From: OAS926 sp035503715
Lineage (GTDB): Bacteria; Pseudomonadota; Alphaproteobacteria; Rhizobiales; Rhizobiaceae
DNA: 64,000 bases
Direction: 5' to 3'
Assembly (NCBI GenBank): GCA_035503715.1
Contig: DATJTE010000163.1
Location: forward strand, 1-64,000
Shown here: positions 24,128 through 32,308 of the stretch, piece after piece
Layout: each line of letters starts with the position of its first letter
Numbering within the stretch: the first letter of the stretch is position 1
Notes under the pieces: generated by a model
Databases searched by the model: none
What the model was told of the DNA's origin: nothing
The model's input: the letters and a program-made list of their open reading frames with translations, nothing else
Made by a program: the position numbers and the translations under genes

Positions 24128-24760
24128 ATGGCTTCTGGCGGTGTCAGGTTCGACAGAGAAAAACTTCGCGCGGCTGTCTTGCACGTTATGAACTCGTGCG
24201 AGCCGTCGCGCCTTGGCGCGGTAAAGCTGCACAAGGTTCTCTACTATTCTGACATGCTTTCGTTCATCGTTTCGGGCAAAGCGATCACGGGTGCTGAGTA
24301 TCGCAAGCGACCCTTCGGCCCGACTTGTGACTCCGCGCTGGCTGTCATTGATGACCTGGCTCGTGATCGCGTGATTGATGTTAACCGCGTCGAATACTAC
24401 GGCTACTACAAGAAAGAGTTCGTGCTTCGGCAAGAGAGGCCGGACACAAACTATCTAGCCGAGCACGAGAAGCGGATTCTCGATGAAATCATTGAATTCG
24501 TCTGCAACTCCAACTCCGCCAAAACCATTAGCGAGTTCTCGCATGACATGGTTTGGGATATGGTGGAGTTCGGAGACGTCATTCCTTACTACAACGCGAT
24601 CCATTTGGTTCCCAATGACGTATCGCTAGACGCCAAGGCATGGGCCGCAGAGGCGGGCAAGCAAATTGAAACTGCGCAACCGCAATCCCATAGCCAAAAA
24701 CTGGCATTTAAAGATGTCGGAACTCTTCGAGAGAGAATGGCTGAACTGTCTCGAAGCTGA
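24128..24760 (+). CDS. Panacea-domain (DUF4065 / SocA-like) antitoxin
   Basis: This 210-residue protein carries a Panacea domain at about residues 15-150. The family pattern is clear: LGAVKLHKVLYYSDML, the turn GKAITGAEYRKRPFGP and SALAVIDDLARDRVI. Such proteins (PanA; also SocA) act as antitoxins toward many unrelated toxins. A C-terminal tail (about 160-210) is probably the toxin-specific or linking part. The next gene starts inside its 3' end (47-bp overlap), the order antitoxin then toxin. Low-GC sequence lies upstream (24032-24127), likely its promoter. The toxin-neutralising role is inferred from family and arrangement. Confidence 0.8.
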   Translation: MASGGVRFDREKLRAAVLHVMNSCEPSRLGAVKLHKVLYYSDMLSFIVSGKAITGAEYRKRPFGPTCDSALAVIDDLARDRVIDVNRVEYYGYYKKEFVLRQERPDTNYLAEHEKRILDEIIEFVCNSNSAKTISEFSHDMVWDMVEFGDVIPYYNAIHLVPNDVSLDAKAWAAEAGKQIETAQPQSHSQKLAFKDVGTLRERMAELSRS

Positions 24761-24980
24761 GCGTTTCGATGTTGACGACATGTGGGACTTGCTAGCGAGC
24801 ATTGAAAGCGCGCTAGATTACAATCCCTCCGCACTGGGCGTCCCTCACGCAAACCACGCGGTCAACAGGTTATGGGTTTACAACTCCCCGCCGCTTGTCC
24901 GCTTCCCGCGCGTCTATGTGCTCTACGAGATAGACGAGGCGCAAAAGACCGTCTGGCTATGGGCGTCGCGCTTCCCCTGA
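24714..24980 (+). CDS. Putative toxin partner (RelE/ParE-like)
   Basis: This 88-residue protein overlaps the Panacea gene by 47 bp. The C-terminal half has the strand pattern of RelE/ParE toxins: NRLWVYNSPPLVRFPRVYVL, then YEIDEAQKTVWLWA. The N-terminal half is helical (EREWLNCLEAERFDVDDMWDL). The basic catalytic residues of RelE mRNA interferases are not obvious, so it may be a ParE-like or new effector. The ATG at 24714 gives the compact family size. Toxicity is inferred from size, overlap and neighbour. Confidence 0.6.
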   Translation: MSELFEREWLNCLEAERFDVDDMWDLLASIESALDYNPSALGVPHANHAVNRLWVYNSPPLVRFPRVYVLYEIDEAQKTVWLWASRFP

Positions 24981-25202
24981 GCTTGGCCCGCTATTGGTCC
25001 GGCTTATCCAAGGCGCGTCCTTGCCGGTCACGACTTTGATAGTCTCAATGAGATGCATGTGGAGCTTGTTGATCGCGGTGTAGTGTTCGGACCCGACGCG
25101 GACCTTCATGCAGTAGCCATTGAGCGTCTTGTGCATCGCTTCAGCGTCCTTAAGGAACGCGGTCGCGGAAACGGTTGCGGGTCTTTTGTGCCTGCCAGTC
25201 AT
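24957..25202 (-). CDS. Element cargo: small protein of unknown function
   Basis: This 81-residue protein is unrecognised. It is predicted mainly helical in its middle (TAFLKDAEAMHKTLNGYCM, then YTAINKLHMHLIETIKVVTG) with a basic N terminus. The start at 25202 is supported by GGAGAG five bases upstream; a further upstream Met at 25214 lacks this. It is convergent with the toxin-like gene and overlaps its end by 24 bp. It lies just inside the right terminal repeat. Confidence 0.5.
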   Translation of the reverse strand: MTGRHKRPATVSATAFLKDAEAMHKTLNGYCMKVRVGSEHYTAINKLHMHLIETIKVVTGKDAPWISRTNSGPSSGEARRP

Positions 25203-25276
25203 GGCGCTCTCCAATGGTTGAAGGACGCCGCCAACGAAGGCATTTATTCCTGAGTCTCAGGCCATGTCAAAGGCTT

Positions 25277-25299
25277 GGTGCATTTCCTACATAATGCCG
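25277..25299 (-). repeat. Right terminal inverted repeat
   Basis: Read on the minus strand this is identical over 23 bases to the left end at 21479-21501. Confidence 0.95.
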
Positions 25300-25307
25300 C
25301 GGAAGTG
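25300..25307. repeat. Target-site duplication, right copy
   Basis: CGGAAGTG repeats the 8 bases at 21471-21478 and belongs to the coding sequence of the split glycosyltransferase gene. Confidence 0.95.
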
Positions 25308-26675
25308 GTTCGACGTGCCGCCCAGGGGCAAAAGCAGGTCATTCCTGGCGAGGAAAGGCAGCATTCCCCGGAACAGCGCGGAATATTCGAATGCGAACAT
25401 GCGCGAGATCGACCCGGCATGGCTGTTTGCTATGTCGAGCGGCGCCTGCAGGCAGGCCAGGTTTGGTCCAGTGCTGCGGAACGTTTGCCATGCCTCAAGC
25501 AGTTGCTCGGGATGTGGCCGGTCTTCCGCGTCATAGAGCACGACGAATTCGCCGCATGTAGCCGGCAAAGCATAAGTCAACGCCTTCGGCTTGGTGCGCG
25601 GCAGACTTGGCGGCACCTCGATGATTTCGACAAACGGCTTCAGCGGCTGCGTTCTGATCGCCGCCAGCGTCTGGTGGTCATCCGCCTCGCAAACCAGTTT
25701 GATCTCCAATTTGCTGCGCGGCCATTGCAACTTGCCGAGCGCAACCAGAAGCTCCGGAACGATTTCCGCCTCCTTATAGAGCGCGACGAGGACCGAATAG
25801 GTCGGCAGATCAGCCGGCTGGAACGCGCGGATCGGCGTCCGCGTGAGCGGCGCAGCGTCCTTTAGTGCCGCGAAGCGCAAGCTCACGCAGGCCAGGAAGA
25901 AGAACGAGAAGCACGCATGCAATGCGGCAATCGTGACGTTCGGCACGAGCCACAGGCCGCCAGGCAGTCCGACGATCCCGACCCCGACGACAAGCCCTTG
26001 CCAGAAGGAGGCAACAATCCGCGCTGACAGATCAGGAAATCGGCTCGCAAGGCCGTGGACGGCTCGCAGCGCGAGCACATCGCGCGCTCTTTCGAGGAGC
26101 GCCCGACGTATCTCGATTGCGGACGCCGCGCGGATGCGCTTCCTGAGATGCGGCGCCCGCGCGAGGAGTCGCGCCAAGCCGCGTGGGCCGGCGCGATCCG
26201 GGGAAATGACAAGCGCCGTGTCACCATCGAGACCACGAATCATCGCCGGATGCGATCCGCCCTGCCGCCCGAGAAGGGCGAGGCAATCGGCGTCGCGCAT
26301 GACGAGGCTCGCCGCGTCGATGCGATCAAGCTGCGCGATACCGAGTTCGTCCGCCAAGGCGCCATTGACGTGACGTTCGTCGATGAAGTCCGCTGCAAGC
26401 AGTTCCGTCCGAAAGCTCGTACCGTGGAGTTTCGCCAGCGCCGCGATCCTGCGCCGCCTTTGCTCGGAGAGTTTCAGCCGGTCGAGGACTGGAGACCAGT
26501 CCCGCGCTGCCGGCGCCGCGTCGCCCGGCCCGTCCACCCGTCCGATCTGGCCGTCAAGCGCCGGAATCGTCTCGGCAGCGCCTTCGCGCTGCAGGCCGAA
26601 AGTCTCCGACGCCCTGATGTTCATCGAGCTTGCAACCGGACAAACGAGATCAGGCTCCGAGCGGTCAAGCCGCAC
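25300..26675 (-). pseudogene. Glycosyltransferase family 2, N-terminal part (split by the IS1595-type element)
   Basis: This is the 5' part of the gene continued at 20849-21470. It encodes an N-terminal segment (about residues 1-190) that resembles the GspE/MshEN-type domain seen before some bacterial GT2 domains. Two hydrophobic stretches follow (about 200-250), then the GT2 core with PTYSVLVALYKEAEIV and the DxD-like LYDAEDRPHPEQL. The break falls after GGTSNHFR, before the catalytic TED and QxxRW motifs, so the truncated product cannot be active. The start is uncertain: GTG at 26675 or ATG at 26624, neither with a strong ribosome site. Confidence 0.88.
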
Positions 26676-26927
26676 AAAGCAGATTAAATACTCAGAATTT
26701 CAGAACGACTGCTGGATCGAGATTTTTTTGTACTGCCCCCGCAGGCATCTTTTTGGAGATACTTGCAATTTTAAGAATGTCGCAGGAACAGCATCCTGAC
26801 AAACAGCCAGTAGTTGAATTTTTCAACCCTTCTCTAAATCTTACGTTGAAGCACCGATCGCGGTCCTCGCCTTGAACGGGTATGACAAAGGACCGCCATT
26901 GTCGTATGCCGGGATCAGATCGAGTGA

Positions 26928-27785
26928 ATGGATCGCGCAAAATCAATGGCTCTTTCCCGGCTTCTCATCGTCGCGCTGACGCTGCTAGCGGGGGCGCTGC
27001 CGTTATTCGCGGCCGAACCCGCCATTCCCTATTTCTGGGATTCGAAAGAACGGCTGCCGAAACCGGAACTCAGCGATATCCAGCGTGTGCGCTTTCTGAC
27101 AACCGTCGATTTCCCGCCGTTCAATTTCCTCGACCGGACCGGCCGGCTGACCGGCTTTCACATCGATCTCGCGCGAGCGCTGTGTGAAGAGCTTGCGATC
27201 TCCGACCGCTGCCAGATTCAGGCCCTGCCGTGGAACGAACTCGAGCCGGCCATGGGGCGCGGCGAAGGCGAGGCGATCATCGCCGGCCTATCGATCAGCG
27301 AAGCCGCACGCGCGCAATACGCTTTCTCGCGGCCATACCTGCAATTTCCAGCGCGGTTCATCACACCGAAGGCGACCGCGCTGACGGAACCGCTTGCAGC
27401 CAAGCTGAAGGATCAACGGGTCGGCGTGATCGACGGGTCGGCGCACGAGTCGATGCTGCGCGAATATTTTCCTGAGGTGAATGTCGTCGTCTACACACGC
27501 CAGGACTGGATGATGACGGATATGAAAGACCGCAAGCTCGCCGCCGTGTTCGGCGACGGCATGCGCCTTGGCTTCTGGCTGGCGGGATCAGAAGCCGGCG
27601 ATTGCTGCCGCTTCTCCGGCGGCCCCTATCTCGCGCCAGAATATCTGGGGGCGGGACTGGCGATCGCTGCAGGAAAATCGAACGCGGTTCTCGCGCCGGC
27701 CTTCGATTATGCGCTGCAGCAGCTCAACGCGAAGGGCATTTTTGCCGAATTGTACCTGCGCTATTTCCCGGTGAGCTTTTACTAA
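26928..27785 (+). CDS. Orphan periplasmic amino-acid-binding-like protein
   Basis: This 285-residue protein has a signal peptide (hydrophobic LLIVALTLLAGALPLFA, cleavage near AAEPA) and a type-2 periplasmic-binding (SBP_bac_3) fold: LTTVDFPPFNFLDRTGRLTG, FHIDLARALCEEL, EAIIAGLSIS.AARAQYAFSRPY. No permease or ATPase gene is adjacent, so it either serves a distant transporter or acts as a sensor or amidase-like domain. The Met at 26946 is an alternative start nearer the hydrophobic core. The 250 bp upstream are AT-rich and hold no gene, only probable promoter sequence. Confidence 0.8.
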   Translation: MDRAKSMALSRLLIVALTLLAGALPLFAAEPAIPYFWDSKERLPKPELSDIQRVRFLTTVDFPPFNFLDRTGRLTGFHIDLARALCEELAISDRCQIQALPWNELEPAMGRGEGEAIIAGLSISEAARAQYAFSRPYLQFPARFITPKATALTEPLAAKLKDQRVGVIDGSAHESMLREYFPEVNVVVYTRQDWMMTDMKDRKLAAVFGDGMRLGFWLAGSEAGDCCRFSGGPYLAPEYLGAGLAIAAGKSNAVLAPAFDYALQQLNAKGIFAELYLRYFPVSFY

Positions 27786-27787
27786 GC

Positions 27788-28195
27788 CTAAGTGAGCATC
27801 TTGTGGCGCGCCTTGGTGGCGCGCTCGATCGCCGCGGCCGCCAGCGGATCGACCGACAAATATTTGCGCAGCAGCGCCAGCACCCGCACCTCCTCCAGCC
27901 GCATCTCCATATCGACCGCCGCAACCTCGACCGCCGCGGCATATGCCGTGTCGTGAAGATGCGCCGGGATGGCTCGCGCCGCCTGCATCATGACATTGTC
28001 CATGCCGTCTTCCTCCTGAAGCATTAGCTGGCAGTCCTGCGCGACCTCAACCAGCCTGTCGGCGTCGAAGTCGATGAAGATCGGCCAGTTTTTTGCCACG
28101 CTCCCTATGCGATCCAGTTCCAGATGCGCCATGTCCCGGTCGGAGGCCGAGGTGATGACCATAAGGTGGATCAGCGCTTCGTGGGCGGACGGCAT
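27788..28195 (-). CDS. TerB-like (tellurite-resistance family) protein
   Basis: This 135-residue all-helical protein resembles the TerB/DjlA-N fold. HEALIHLMVITSASDRDMAH is the typical first helix with an acidic patch, followed by ELDRIGSVAKNWPIF and a second similar unit near HDTAYAAAVEVAAVDMEM. It was started at 28195 because the codons upstream are unlike the family. TerB-type proteins are linked to metal or stress responses; the function here is unknown. Confidence 0.75.
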   Translation of the reverse strand: MPSAHEALIHLMVITSASDRDMAHLELDRIGSVAKNWPIFIDFDADRLVEVAQDCQLMLQEEDGMDNVMMQAARAIPAHLHDTAYAAAVEVAAVDMEMRLEEVRVLALLRKYLSVDPLAAAAIERATKARHKMLT

Positions 28196-28344
28196 GGGAT
28201 GCTCCAGTTGGTGGTGGCCGTACTTAAGGATATGTCCGCCGGACCGCAACGAAATTGCCCGCAATCGTTGACGCTTTTCGCCCTGCCGCCTATGGCAATC
28301 CCCGAAAATAGCCGGCAAGTGACCGGCTGAGCCAGGAATTTACC

Positions 28345-29994
28345 ATGACGCGATCGAATATGATCGATCTCAGCCCGGAGGTTCTCGCCGCGGCTGCCGA
28401 AAGCAAGGCGTGGCCCTTCGAGGAAGCGCAGAAAATCGTCAAGCGCTACGCCAAGTCCGGCTACCCGGAGACGGTGCTGTTCGAGACCGGTTATGGGCCG
28501 TCCGGCCTGCCGCATATCGGCACGTTCGGCGAGGTGGCGCGCACGACGATGGTGCGGCATGCCTTCCGCGTGCTGACCAAGGACACCGTCAAGACGAAGC
28601 TGCTCTGCTTCTCCGACGACATGGACGGCATGCGCAAGATTCCGGAAAATGTGCCGGACCGCGCCTTCCTCGAGCCGTATCTGCAGATGCCGCTGACCGT
28701 CGTGCCGAACCCGTTCGGCGGCGATTACGAAAGTTTCGGCCATCACAACAATGCGATGTTGCGCCGCTTCCTCGACACGTTCGGCTTCGACTACGAATTC
28801 GCCAGCGCGACGGAGTATTACAAGTCCGGCCGCTTCGACGCCGTGCTGCTGCGCGCGGCGGAGCGTTATGACGACATCATGAAGGTGATGTTGCCGACGC
28901 TCGGCCCCGAGCGGCAGGCGACCTACAGCCCCTTCCTGCCGATCTCGCCGAAGAGCGGCCGCGTGCTCTACGTGCCGATGAAGAAGGTCGACGCGAAGGC
29001 CGGCACGATCACCTTCGACGATGAGGATGGCGTCGAAACCACCCTGCCCGTCACCGGCGGCAAGGTGAAGATGCAGTGGAAGCCCGACTTCGGCATGCGC
29101 TGGGCCGCGCTCAATGTCGACTTCGAGATGTTCGGCAAGGACCACCAGACGAACGCATCCGTATATGACCGCATCTGCGAGATCCTCGGCGGCCGCGCGC
29201 CGGAGCATTTTGTCTACGAGCTGTTCCTCGACGAAATCGGCCAGAAAATTTCCAAGTCGAAGGGCAATGGCCTGACCATCGACGAGTGGCTGACCTATGC
29301 GCCCACCGAGAGCCTCGCGCTCTACATGTACCAGCGCCCGCGGCAGGCGAAGAAGCTCTACTTCGACGTCATCCCCAAGGCGGTCGACGAGTACTACTCT
29401 TTCCTCGCAGCGTATCCGCGGCAGGAGTGGAAGGAGCGCCTTGGCAATCCCGTCTGGCACATCCATGACGGCAATCCGCCGCCGATCGAACTGCCGGTCT
29501 CGTTCGCGCTGCTGCTCAATCTTGTCAGCGCATCGAACGCTCAGAACAAGAGCGTGTTGTGGGGCTTCATCTCGCGCCATGCTCCAGGAGTGACACCCGA
29601 GAGCTATCCGGAACTCGATCGCCTGACCGCCTACGCGATCCGCTACTTCGACGATTTCGTGAAGCCGACGAAAATCTTCCGGCCTGCCGACGATGTCGAA
29701 CGCGACGCGCTGGAGAAACTGTCGGAAGCGCTCGGCGCCTTGCCGAAGGGTTCAGACGGTGAAGCGATCCAGAACGCCGCGCTCAATGTCGCGCGGCGCA
29801 TCGAGCGCTACCAGGATCACACCAAGCAAAGTCCGGAGGGCGGCCCGGGCGTGTCTGTTGCCTTCTTCCAGATGATCTACCAGGTGCTGATCGGTCAGGA
29901 ACGCGGGCCGCGCTTCGGTTCGTTCGCAGCGCTCTACGGAATCGACGAGACGCGCGAGCTCATTCGGAAGGCTCTGGCTGGAGAACTGGTGTAA
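28345..29994 (+). CDS. lysK: Lysyl-tRNA synthetase, class I
   Basis: This 549-residue enzyme is the class-I (archaeal-type) LysRS, which replaces class-II LysS in many alphaproteobacteria. The HIGH-type motif is PHIGT at residues 56-60, and the KMSKS-type motif is KISKSKGNG near residue 300. The Rossmann fold occupies the first 330 residues and an alpha-helix-cage anticodon domain the rest. AGGAATTTACC precedes the ATG. Its last 35 bp overlap the convergent SNase-like gene. Confidence 0.95.
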   Translation: MTRSNMIDLSPEVLAAAAESKAWPFEEAQKIVKRYAKSGYPETVLFETGYGPSGLPHIGTFGEVARTTMVRHAFRVLTKDTVKTKLLCFSDDMDGMRKIPENVPDRAFLEPYLQMPLTVVPNPFGGDYESFGHHNNAMLRRFLDTFGFDYEFASATEYYKSGRFDAVLLRAAERYDDIMKVMLPTLGPERQATYSPFLPISPKSGRVLYVPMKKVDAKAGTITFDDEDGVETTLPVTGGKVKMQWKPDFGMRWAALNVDFEMFGKDHQTNASVYDRICEILGGRAPEHFVYELFLDEIGQKISKSKGNGLTIDEWLTYAPTESLALYMYQRPRQAKKLYFDVIPKAVDEYYSFLAAYPRQEWKERLGNPVWHIHDGNPPPIELPVSFALLLNLVSASNAQNKSVLWGFISRHAPGVTPESYPELDRLTAYAIRYFDDFVKPTKIFRPADDVERDALEKLSEALGALPKGSDGEAIQNAALNVARRIERYQDHTKQSPEGGPGVSVAFFQMIYQVLIGQERGPRFGSFAALYGIDETRELIRKALAGELV

Positions 29995-31003
29995 TCGGCT
30001 CGGCCGGTGCTTCGACCCCGGTGGCCGGCGAGACGACATTTTCTGACGGATCGAGCGGACTGACGAAGTCGGCCGGCGCGACCGTCACGGACGAAGTTCC
30101 CATCTGTGGCAGCGCTTCCGGCGGCGGACCGAAGATGCCCTTCTTCTCGGCCTTCGCCTTTTCTGCAGCTTCGGCGTAAGGGCTGCCCGCCGCCGCGCGT
30201 GCCCAGCCATTCGCCGCGAGCCACGCGCCGATGTCCTGCTTGCCCATCCGGCAGTTTGCCATGACGACCTCGCGGTCGGCTTCTGGCGGCACAGCGCAGA
30301 TCGGCGAGCGACCTCGCATGAACGATCGAAACGCCGTGCGGGCGCGCACGCCGCAGTTCCAGCTTTTTCCCTCGTAGTCGCACATTGTGTCGGCAGGGAT
30401 GCTTTCAATGCCCGCAATCGCGATCGTGTAGCCCATCGACTGGAAGCGCCCGGATTCGTTGACAACCGGCCGATGCAACGACGTCCCCTCCCATTCGTCG
30501 GGCATCTCAGGTTTCGGCGGCACGGCGAGCGCAAGGTCACTTAGCGGCTGACGGGGGCCAATCCGCTCCAGGGACTGCGGATCAACATCGGGCGGCGCAA
30601 TGATGCTCGGCGAAACGGGCCGCGGCGGGGCGGTCAATTTCGGCGTAACATTCTCCAGTTCAACCGAGGCGGTCAGTTCTGATGGAACGCTCGCAGGGTC
30701 GGGTTTCGCAGGCTCAATGACTACGGGTTCAGGCACAGGCGGCTCGACCAGCATGGTCTCCGGCTTGGCGGGCTCTTCAATGCTTGGCGCCGGCGCTGGC
30801 GCAGCGGCCACCGTCACTGTTTCATCGCTCGGCGCGGCGCCAGTCTCAACGTCCTCATCGAGGGCATCGAGTGGAATGTCCTCGATCTCAATCGGGGTAT
30901 CGATACCGTCCGGCGTCGAGCCGAGTGTCTTACCGCCAGCGACGATGCCCGCGGTCAGGGCGGCAAGGCCGATGACGGCAACTGCGAGGCCGATAATTTT
31001 CAT
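29960..31003 (-). CDS. Membrane-anchored SNase-like (thermonuclease family) protein
   Basis: This 347-residue protein has an N-terminal membrane segment (about residues 4-26), a long acidic Pro/Ala/Glu-rich linker (about 35-165), and a C-terminal staphylococcal-nuclease-like domain (about 175-300) with MGYTIAIAGIESIPADTMCD and a MGKQDIGAWLAANGWARA ending. The nuclease active-site Arg/Glu triad is not clearly preserved, so it may have lost catalysis. It follows the S24 regulator gene by 9 bp. Its end overlaps lysK on the other strand. Confidence 0.7.
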   Translation of the reverse strand: MKIIGLAVAVIGLAALTAGIVAGGKTLGSTPDGIDTPIEIEDIPLDALDEDVETGAAPSDETVTVAAAPAPAPSIEEPAKPETMLVEPPVPEPVVIEPAKPDPASVPSELTASVELENVTPKLTAPPRPVSPSIIAPPDVDPQSLERIGPRQPLSDLALAVPPKPEMPDEWEGTSLHRPVVNESGRFQSMGYTIAIAGIESIPADTMCDYEGKSWNCGVRARTAFRSFMRGRSPICAVPPEADREVVMANCRMGKQDIGAWLAANGWARAAAGSPYAEAAEKAKAEKKGIFGPPPEALPQMGTSSVTVAPADFVSPLDPSENVVSPATGVEAPAEPITPVLQPEPSE

Positions 31004-31012
31004 GCTGCTGAA

Positions 31013-31666
31013 CTATTGGCTCGCCCAGACGATGCGCGCAACCCATTCGACGTCGCTCATCGAAATCTCACGACCGGCATGCTCGGGATTGAGCGATCGC
31101 AGCGAAACAACCTTCACCGTCTGCTTCTCGAGCAGCTTGGCCATGACCTCGCCGCTTGTTGTTTTCACGACCACGCGGTCGCCTTTGCGGACCGTAACGG
31201 CAGGATCAACGACCAGCACGTCGCCGTCGCGATAGAGCGGCAGCATGGAGTCGCCCTGTACCTGCAGCGCATAGGTGCCTTCGCGCGTCCGCGCCGGAAG
31301 CTCCACCAGATCCCAGCCCTGCCCGGCCGGAAAACCGGCATCGTCGAAATAACCGCCGGTTCCGGCCTGGGCAAAGCCGATAAGCGGCACGGCGGTCGGC
31401 TGCGGCATGAAGCGATCGCTGGCGGCGGCCATCTTGCCTTTTACCAGCGACATAAACTCGTCCAGCGACGATCCGGTCGCCTCGATGATCTTGGCCAGCG
31501 ATTCCGTTGAAGGCCAGCGCGGGCGGCCGTCCGATGACAGGCGTTTCGACTTGTTGAAGGCAGTCGAATCCAAGCCCGCGCGCTTCGCGAGCCCGGAAGC
31601 GGAAAGCGAGTAGCGGGCCGCAAGCGCATCGATCGCCGCCCAAACACGTTCATGTGAGAGCATCAT
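31013..31666 (-). CDS. S24-family (LexA/CI-like) transcriptional regulator
   Basis: This 217-residue protein has an N-terminal helix-turn-helix (about residues 15-75; SASGLAKRAGLDSTAFNKS) and a C-terminal S24 peptidase domain. The catalytic Ser140 lies in VQGDSMLPLYRDGD, and the general-base Lys is likely K177 in EVMAKLL. Such proteins self-cleave on DNA damage and relieve repression. The start at 31666 avoids 21 unlikely residues of an upstream frame. No phage genes surround it, so it is probably a resident regulator. Confidence 0.85.
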   Translation of the reverse strand: MMLSHERVWAAIDALAARYSLSASGLAKRAGLDSTAFNKSKRLSSDGRPRWPSTESLAKIIEATGSSLDEFMSLVKGKMAAASDRFMPQPTAVPLIGFAQAGTGGYFDDAGFPAGQGWDLVELPARTREGTYALQVQGDSMLPLYRDGDVLVVDPAVTVRKGDRVVVKTTSGEVMAKLLEKQTVKVVSLRSLNPEHAGREISMSDVEWVARIVWASQ

Positions 31667-31753
31667 GCTCTGCCCACAGAGGAAAATATACCTGTCAGGC
31701 GTTGTAGTTGGGAGACCGGCGCTTGGCAAGCGGGCAAAAGTCTTAGGCTGGGA

Positions 31754-32296
31754 TCAGCTCTGCTTCGCCAGCGACCGCAGGCCGGCGTGCGAAGCCATGA
31801 AGATCTTCTCCGCCTCGCTCGGCGGCCGCTGCACCGCATTGACGCCGAGCGCCGCAATCACCTCATCGATCGGCACGAAGCGCTTTGCAGGCGGATCGTA
31901 GACACCAGCGGTCGTCATCACGAGAGCTGCGGTATCGCCGTTCTCCAGCACGAAGCGATGGCGGCCGATCACCTGCGTGTCCTCCCAGGTCTCGATCGAC
32001 GAGATGACTTCAAACCACTTCCAGAGTTTGATCTCGCGCACGAAGACGGACTGCACGCCGCCCATCATCGGCGCCCAGCGGCGCTCGCGGTTCAGCCGCA
32101 TCAGTCCGCTTCGGAAGAAGATGTCCATGCGGCCGAGATCGGCCAGCATCAGATAGCGGGCGTTGTTCAGATGCATGTTCGGATCGATGTCAGTCGGCAG
32201 GCAGCGGAACGAGAGCCTGCTCTCACCACCGGGGACATATGGCCCCCGGCGGCCTTGCGTTGCGAGTACGCGCGCGAGACGCGCCCAGACATACAT
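31754..32296 (-). CDS. Acyl-CoA thioesterase-like (hot-dog fold) protein
   Basis: This 180-residue protein has the 4HBT/FatB-like motif DIDPNMHLNNARYLMLADLGRMD, with the Asn-His-containing loop that forms the active site of hot-dog thioesterases. It follows the fadJ-like gene by 12 bp, so it belongs to the fatty-acid oxidation cluster and may recycle CoA from acyl-CoA. Substrate length is not evident. Confidence 0.8.
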   Translation of the reverse strand: MYVWARLARVLATQGRRGPYVPGGESRLSFRCLPTDIDPNMHLNNARYLMLADLGRMDIFFRSGLMRLNRERRWAPMMGGVQSVFVREIKLWKWFEVISSIETWEDTQVIGRHRFVLENGDTAALVMTTAGVYDPPAKRFVPIDEVIAALGVNAVQRPPSEAEKIFMASHAGLRSLAKQS

Positions 32297-32308
32297 CGCC
32301 GTTAACGG

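Larger units (their letters stand above)
21479..25299. mobile_element. IS1595-type transposable element with cargo (3821 bp)
   Basis: The element is bounded by perfect 23-bp terminal inverted repeats and an 8-bp target duplication, and encodes an ISXO2/IS1595-type transposase in its middle. The cargo, left to right, is a coiled-coil/winged-helix-like protein (+), a small Xre protein (-), the transposase (+), a second coiled-coil/winged-helix-like protein (+), a Panacea-domain antitoxin (+), a RelE/ParE-like partner (+) and a small unknown gene (-). Exact repeats and the in-frame interrupted host gene suggest recent insertion. G+C looks lower than the flanks. A simple IS1595 is only about 1 kb, so this is a cargo-carrying form. 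Confidence 0.93.

Noticed and set aside
28345..29994. Class I lysyl-tRNA synthetase as a sign of recent transfer
   Set aside because: Class I LysRS is normal in many alphaproteobacteria and its composition matches the host.
31013..31666. Prophage repressor
   Set aside because: No phage structural, integrase or lysis genes are near; an S24 regulator alone does not show a prophage.
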